From contig CALZJV010000229.1 of NCBI GenBank assembly GCA_945787595.1, forward strand, positions 1-9,289: DNA of 9,289 bases, in the 5' to 3' direction. The notes below the pieces were generated by a model that saw only the letters and a program-made list of their open reading frames with translations, ran no database searches and was not told the origin of the DNA. The translations under genes were made by a program, and so were the position numbers. This document shows, piece after piece, positions 6,246-9,289 of this stretch (position 1 is the first letter of the stretch; every line of letters begins with the position of its first letter). Source of the DNA: an uncultured Desulfobacterales bacterium (lineage in GTDB: Bacteria; Desulfobacterota; Desulfobacteria; Desulfobacterales; JAFDCJ01).

Positions 6246-7183
6246 AAGCAAAGATACTCACAGTCATATTGATTCTCGGAATCTCTATTTGTTTTTCAGA
6301 AGCCTTTGCCGCGGATTGGTATCCATCGAAGTGGGGCCAGGATGATGAGATCGGTGCCGCCAATCTGCTGACACCCGCCCTGGTTTTAAAGGCGGCCAAG
6401 CTGATTACGACCGGTAAGGCTTACCGCATGGGGGTGCCTGTGGATCGGACGACGCCGGCATTTCCACCGCGGTCATTGGCGGTCACTGTTTTGCAACCCA
6501 ATCAGTATGCGGGGGTGGCCTTCGGCGAAAACAAGATGAGCTATAATGACGACATGTTCACCGGGTGGCTTGGCATCGGCACACAGATTGATTCCCTTGC
6601 ACATCTCGGTATCGACGGCCGTTTCTATAATGGATTCCATTCGAAAGATTTCGCAAAGGTAACCGGTGTCACCAAATTGGGGATAGAGAAAATTCCGCCA
6701 ATTGTAACCCGCGGTGTATTAATCAATATGGCGGGCCACAAGGGTGTTGAGATGATGAAGGAAGGCGATGTAATTTCCGTCGATGACATCAAGTCCGCCA
6801 CCTCAGCCCAAGGCATTACAATAGAAAAGGGCGATGTAGTCATCTTCCACACCGGATGGCTGAGCTTGCTCGGCAAAGAAAACCAACGGTACGCAGCCGG
6901 CGAACCGGGCATCGATGCCAAATCGGCTGAGTATCTCGCCAGTTTGGAAGTGGTTGCTGTCGGCATGGATAATTGGGGTATCGAAGCCGTGCCGTTCCCG
7001 AATCCTAACCGGGTATGGGAAGGTCATCAGGTGCTTTTGGCCAAAAACGGCATCTACATCCTCGAAACCCTGGACACCCGGGAAATGATCAAGGACCGCG
7101 TTAAGGAATTCCTTTTTGTTCTCGGCCAACCGCTTTATACTGGTGCCGTGCAGGCGATTATCAACCCGATCGGTATTCGCTAA
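6242..7183 (+). CDS. Exported cyclase-family protein (kynurenine formamidase-like fold)
   Basis: 313 residues. A Sec-type signal peptide (MKAKILTVILILGISICF, cleavage likely after AFA at 21-23) exports it to the periplasm. The mature part begins DWYPSKWGQDDEIGAANLLTP, a known opening for one subgroup of PF04199 cyclases. The metal-site region reads GIGTQIDSLAH (111-121). Compared with the classical HxGTHxDxxxH of kynurenine formamidase, Asp117 and His121 are kept but the first two His are Gly and Gln115. As I recall, this subgroup generally carries GTQID. Other conserved pieces are FHTGW (202-206), EPG (221-223) and GHQVLLAKNGIYILE (261-275). Relatives hydrolyse amides, lactones or cyclic substrates using divalent metal; the substrate here is unknown. 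AAGGAGG six bases upstream fixes the start. A hairpin terminator follows, so the gene ends its own short transcript. Confidence 0.9.
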   Translation: MKAKILTVILILGISICFSEAFAADWYPSKWGQDDEIGAANLLTPALVLKAAKLITTGKAYRMGVPVDRTTPAFPPRSLAVTVLQPNQYAGVAFGENKMSYNDDMFTGWLGIGTQIDSLAHLGIDGRFYNGFHSKDFAKVTGVTKLGIEKIPPIVTRGVLINMAGHKGVEMMKEGDVISVDDIKSATSAQGITIEKGDVVIFHTGWLSLLGKENQRYAAGEPGIDAKSAEYLASLEVVAVGMDNWGIEAVPFPNPNRVWEGHQVLLAKNGIYILETLDTREMIKDRVKEFLFVLGQPLYTGAVQAIINPIGIR

Positions 7184-7200
7184 AAAATAATAATCTTCTT

Positions 7201-7229
7201 GAAGCCGTCCGTCGGACGGCTTCTTCTTT
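7201..7229 (+). terminator. Rho-independent terminator after the cyclase gene
   Basis: Perfect 10-bp arms GAAGCCGTCC (7201-7210) and GGACGGCTTC (7214-7223) with a three-base loop are followed by TTCTTT. It begins 17 bases after the cyclase stop, as expected for an intrinsic terminator. Confidence 0.9.
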
Positions 7230-7438
7230 ACTGATAAAAAGTCGCTTTATGCAAAACTCAACACCGACCGCTATAGGAATCGAGTTCTAAAGACGCTTCG
7301 TCAATTTCAGGTCTCCAAGGACATCAGAAGCGATAATCAGAAAAATCTTCTTGGTTTCATGACTTAAACCTCTCGTGTCGTGTTACATAGTCATCTTAAG
7401 AAACACCGAATCGGTGAAGCGATTCCTTAATTCCCGCT
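7230..7438. other. Gene-free stretch with a small palindrome
   Basis: I see no gene on either strand in these 209 bases. The one structured element is CACCGA-A-TCGGTG at 7404-7416, a near-perfect 13-base palindrome framed by TTAAG on the left and CTTAA on the right (about 7396-7431). This could be a protein-binding dyad or a weak hairpin. The stretch continues into the CoA-ligase stub. Confidence 0.4.
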
Positions 7439-7558
7439 TTAAAATTTTCCCGTGAGTGTTTTCGGAATTTCATTAATTTTAACCTGATCCGCCAAATCCC
7501 CTTTACGGAAAATCAACACCTGTTGCGCCCGGGAAAGGACCGTTGCCCCGCCTGGATT
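7439..7558 (-). pseudogene. C-terminal stub of an AMP-forming acyl-CoA synthetase
   Basis: Minus-strand translation ending at the TAA (7439-7441) gives VKINEIPKTLTGKF at its C-terminus. This is the A10 motif of AMP-binding acyl-CoA synthetases (IPKTxTGK, with the catalytic lysine), which in intact genes is followed by ten or more residues such as ILRRELR; here the stop comes one residue after GK. The preceding codons (VLSRAQQVLIFRKGDLADQ) are open and plausible but match the family only loosely, so an internal deletion may join two pieces. No start codon, core domain or A3/A5/A8 motifs are present, and the frame closes near 7600. It is therefore a remnant of a CoA ligase that once stood here. 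Recognition rests mainly on about 12 residues. Confidence 0.6.
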
Positions 7559-7714
7559 CCACCAGCAAATTATTACTAGGTTTTCATTTAGGAAATGCGA
7601 CTATTTTTGTCCATTCTAATTTCTTAGAACCGAATTGAAATAAAGCAACCAATGATTATTTTATCTTTCAATACTTAATTCTACTTTGTCATATTTATCT
7701 TTGCTTCCGCACCT

Positions 7715-7723
7715 TGTTATAAC
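7715..7723 (+). promoter_or_regulatory. Extended -10 promoter candidate for the radical SAM gene
   Basis: TGTTATAAC contains the TGn extension and a -10 hexamer with five of six consensus bases; no good -35 is visible, which extended -10 promoters tolerate. Transcription from about 7730 would give a leader of about 78 bases. That leader includes a 14-codon frame, ATG 7748 to TGA 7792 (MPILAHFLNFLKDN), preceded by a weak GGAA. Whether the frame is translated is uncertain. The surrounding 7559-7714 is AT-rich with no gene seen. Confidence 0.35.
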
Positions 7724-7807
7724 AGACTGATATAGCGGAATAAACGAATGCCTATTTTAGCTCATTTTCTAAATTTCTTGAAAGACAATTGAACTAAAGG
7801 AGATGCG

Positions 7808-8869
7808 ATGTCTGCAGAACCAGCCCAAAAATACGATTTTGAAGTCGGCGTTTACCGTCCCCCCAGTGAAGGCGGCAGCGCCTCTTTGTTATTGCGCCTA
7901 ACCCGTAACTGTCCCTGGAATCGTTGCGAATTTTGCGCAATGTATAAGACGGAAAAATTTGAATTAAGATCGCCAGCTGAGGTGAAGGGCGATATCGATC
8001 AGGTTGCCGATATCTGTAACAACCTTAAAGATATTTCCTGGAAACTCGGGTATGGCGGCGAAATTAACCGCGAAGCGGCGATCGAACTGTTGAATTCTGC
8101 TCCGGAGCTGAATCACCATCAGGGATTTGTCATGGTCTACAACTGGCTTCAATCCGGTGCCAAGACCGCTTTTCTGCAGGATGCCAACAGCCTGATTATG
8201 AAGACCGATCGGCTGGTGGATATCTTGCAGCATTTACGAAAAACCTTTCCATCATTAAACCGTGTTACCTCCTATGCCAGATCAAAAACGATTGCTCAAA
8301 AAAAGCTGGACGAACTACAGGCCATACGCCAGGCGGGCTTGGATAGAGTGCACATCGGGCTGGAAACCGGCGATGATGAGCTGTTAAAAATAATAAAAAA
8401 AGGCGTCAACAGCGAGGGTCATATCAAGGGGGGCAAAAAGGCCATGGAAGCCGGGTTTCAAGTATCCGAATACTGGATGCCGGGTCTGGGCGGCAGGCAG
8501 ATGTGGCGCAACCATGCCATAAATACCGCCCGCGTCTTAAATGAGATCGATCCGCACTACATTCGCTCACGACCGTTTTATCCCATTCCGGGAACCCCGA
8601 TACATGAAAAAATGAGCATCGGCAAATTTGAACTGCTGTCGGCCGACGAGCAACTGACGGAATTAAAACTGATGATGGAAAACCTCAATATCAGCTCCAA
8701 AGTCTGCTTTGACCATGCCGGCAACTACTGGCTCAACCGGCACGGCGGACTTCTGTTCAGCCAGAGTTACGAAGGTTATAAGTTTCCGCAAGAAAAATCC
8801 AGGGTGTTGGACCTAATCGATGAAGGATTGAAGGCCAAGAATAAACGACCTGAGTTTTTGAGGCTTTAA
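7808..8869 (+). CDS. Radical SAM protein with C-x4-C-x2-C cluster motif
   Basis: 353 residues, cytoplasmic. The iron-sulfur motif is NCPWNRCEFC, with cysteines 35, 40 and 43. This spacing is C-x4-C-x2-C, one residue longer than the classical C-x3-C-x2-C, and the codons confirm it. Further radical SAM barrel features follow: VTSYARSKTI (153-162), GLDRVHIGLETGDDELL (177-193), the usual GLETG strand contacting SAM, IKKG (196-199), SEYWMPGLGG (220-229) and YIRSRPFYPIPGTPI (251-265). These resemble the Elp3/MiaB/NifB-type fold (SPASM-free). A well-placed AAAGGAG five bases before the ATG supports the start. There is no second cysteine cluster that would mark SPASM or TRAM domains. The reaction is unknown. 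It stands alone in its transcription unit with no evident substrate peptide gene, so function cannot be read from neighbours. Confidence 0.88.
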   Translation: MSAEPAQKYDFEVGVYRPPSEGGSASLLLRLTRNCPWNRCEFCAMYKTEKFELRSPAEVKGDIDQVADICNNLKDISWKLGYGGEINREAAIELLNSAPELNHHQGFVMVYNWLQSGAKTAFLQDANSLIMKTDRLVDILQHLRKTFPSLNRVTSYARSKTIAQKKLDELQAIRQAGLDRVHIGLETGDDELLKIIKKGVNSEGHIKGGKKAMEAGFQVSEYWMPGLGGRQMWRNHAINTARVLNEIDPHYIRSRPFYPIPGTPIHEKMSIGKFELLSADEQLTELKLMMENLNISSKVCFDHAGNYWLNRHGGLLFSQSYEGYKFPQEKSRVLDLIDEGLKAKNKRPEFLRL

Positions 8870-8873
8870 GAGG

Positions 8874-9073
8874 AATGGATTCTATTTAAAAAAACATATC
8901 AGACAGGATTTACAGGATCGTCTGGATAGAAGGGCCTTCGGCCCAAGAGTATCTCGCCGCAGGCATAAAAGATCTTTACCCCGTTAAATTTCGAAGAACA
9001 GCGCAGCGTATTTAACTAGGGCCATTAATCCTGTAAATCCCGTCAAAAAAATAAATTAAAGATCGAATCCATT
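8874..9073. repeat. Nested palindromic repeat element (MITE- or REP-like)
   Basis: Three nested inverted repeats share a centre. Outer arms are AATGGATTC (8874-8882) and GAATCCATT (9065-9073), perfect over 9 bases. Middle arms at 8902-8918 and 9028-9044 match at 16 of 17 bases, with core GGATTTACAGGAT. Inner arms are GTTAAAT (8983-8989) and ATTTAAC (9010-9016), extended by CCC/GGG. A separate GC-rich hairpin, GGGCC-TTC-GGCCC, sits at 8932-8944. No open frame lies inside. The element follows the radical SAM stop by four bases and may also terminate its transcript. I associate the ATCCTGTAAATCC arms with dispersed repeats of Desulfobacterota from memory, not from a search. Confidence 0.7.
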
Positions 9074-9102
9074 CAACACCCGGGGTCCTTGGGGGGAAAA
9101 AT

Positions 9103-9127
9103 ATTACGGCAAATATGTTACCGTAAT
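9103..9127. promoter_or_regulatory. Operator-like dyad upstream of the last gene
   Basis: ATTACGG (9103-9109) and CCGTAAT (9121-9127) are perfect 7-base arms around an 11-base AT-rich spacer. The size and spacing suit a dimeric repressor or activator site. It lies 19 bases before the likely start of the next gene, so it could also be an RNA hairpin in its leader. No regulator gene is in the window. Confidence 0.4.
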
Positions 9128-9146
9128 TATGAATAGGAGCACTTAG

Positions 9147-9289
9147 TTGGTGTCCAAAATAAAAATGCAGGCAAAATTTTTCACATACCCGGTCGTTTTA
9201 TTGCTGGTTGGGTTGATCTTCTTTGCTGGGTCTGTCGCCTCCGATATGGATTGTGCCAAGATATCGCACTGGTCGGCCACAAATCCACC
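9147..9289 (+). CDS. Secreted protein of unknown function, N-terminal part
   Basis: An open frame runs from about 9147 to the window edge, 47 codons so far. The best start is TTG at 9147, seven bases after AGGAG (9135-9139); GTG at 9150 or ATG at 9165 in the same frame are alternatives, the last being further from the ribosome site. The N-terminus has basic residues (KIKMQAK), a hydrophobic core VVLLLVGLIFFAG and a probable cleavage after SVAS, so a Sec signal peptide is likely. The mature start DMDCAKISHWSATNP is too short to assign. A substrate-binding protein of a transporter would be one possibility, as a guess. An operator-like dyad precedes it. Confidence 0.55.
   Translation, partial: MVSKIKMQAKFFTYPVVLLLVGLIFFAGSVASDMDCAKISHWSATNP

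Overview
The window looks like a chromosomal segment of an anaerobic Gram-negative bacterium, most plausibly a Desulfobacterota (sulfate-reducer type) genome. That placement is an inference. It rests on moderate GC content, a complete branched-chain-amino-acid-type (HAAT) ABC importer with a Tat-exported binding protein, an iron-type alcohol dehydrogenase, a radical SAM gene, and a nested inverted-repeat element whose arms read GGATTTACAGGAT / ATCCTGTAAATCC, a type I associate with such genomes from memory.

Left half (1-5192, all minus strand). A five-gene transport operon runs right to left: Tat-type periplasmic binding protein (5192-3846), a strong intercistronic stem-loop, permease livH (3788-2913), permease livM (2912-1914), ATPase livG (1914-1171) and ATPase livF (1169-459). 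The four membrane and ATPase genes are packed with gaps or overlaps of 0-1 base, so they are surely co-transcribed. After about 170 bases with a small AACTCAAT-type repeat, an iron-containing alcohol dehydrogenase starts at 288 and runs off the left edge. A sigma70-like promoter candidate for the operon lies near 5376-5404, which implies a long leader.

Middle (5193-7229). The divergent intergenic space leads into decayed material: the N-terminal ~60 codons of an ABC ATPase with an intact Walker A, broken off at about 5841, then an unrecognised coding-like fragment (5922-6065). Next is a possible 34-codon small gene (6141-6245) that overlaps the start of the next gene by four bases (ATGA). That next gene encodes an exported cyclase-family (PF04199-like) protein (6242-7183), closed by a textbook hairpin terminator (7201-7229).

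Right part (7230-9289). A 578-base gene-poor stretch holds the C-terminal stub of an AMP-forming acyl-CoA synthetase (minus strand, 7439-7558) and an extended -10 promoter candidate. It leads to a radical SAM protein (7808-8869) whose cluster motif is spaced C-x4-C-x2-C rather than the classical C-x3-C-x2-C. A ~200-base nested palindromic element (8874-9073) and an operator-like dyad (9103-9127) precede the start of a secreted protein that runs off the right edge.

How the genes may work together (inference): the importer, the alcohol dehydrogenase, the periplasmic cyclase/hydrolase and the remnant of a CoA ligase fit uptake and catabolism of a small organic acid, or of a cyclic or aromatic compound. 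The sequence does not name the substrate. Several gene remnants around the cyclase mark the middle of the window as a site of past insertion and deletion. I found no CRISPR array, rRNA, tRNA or intact transposase.
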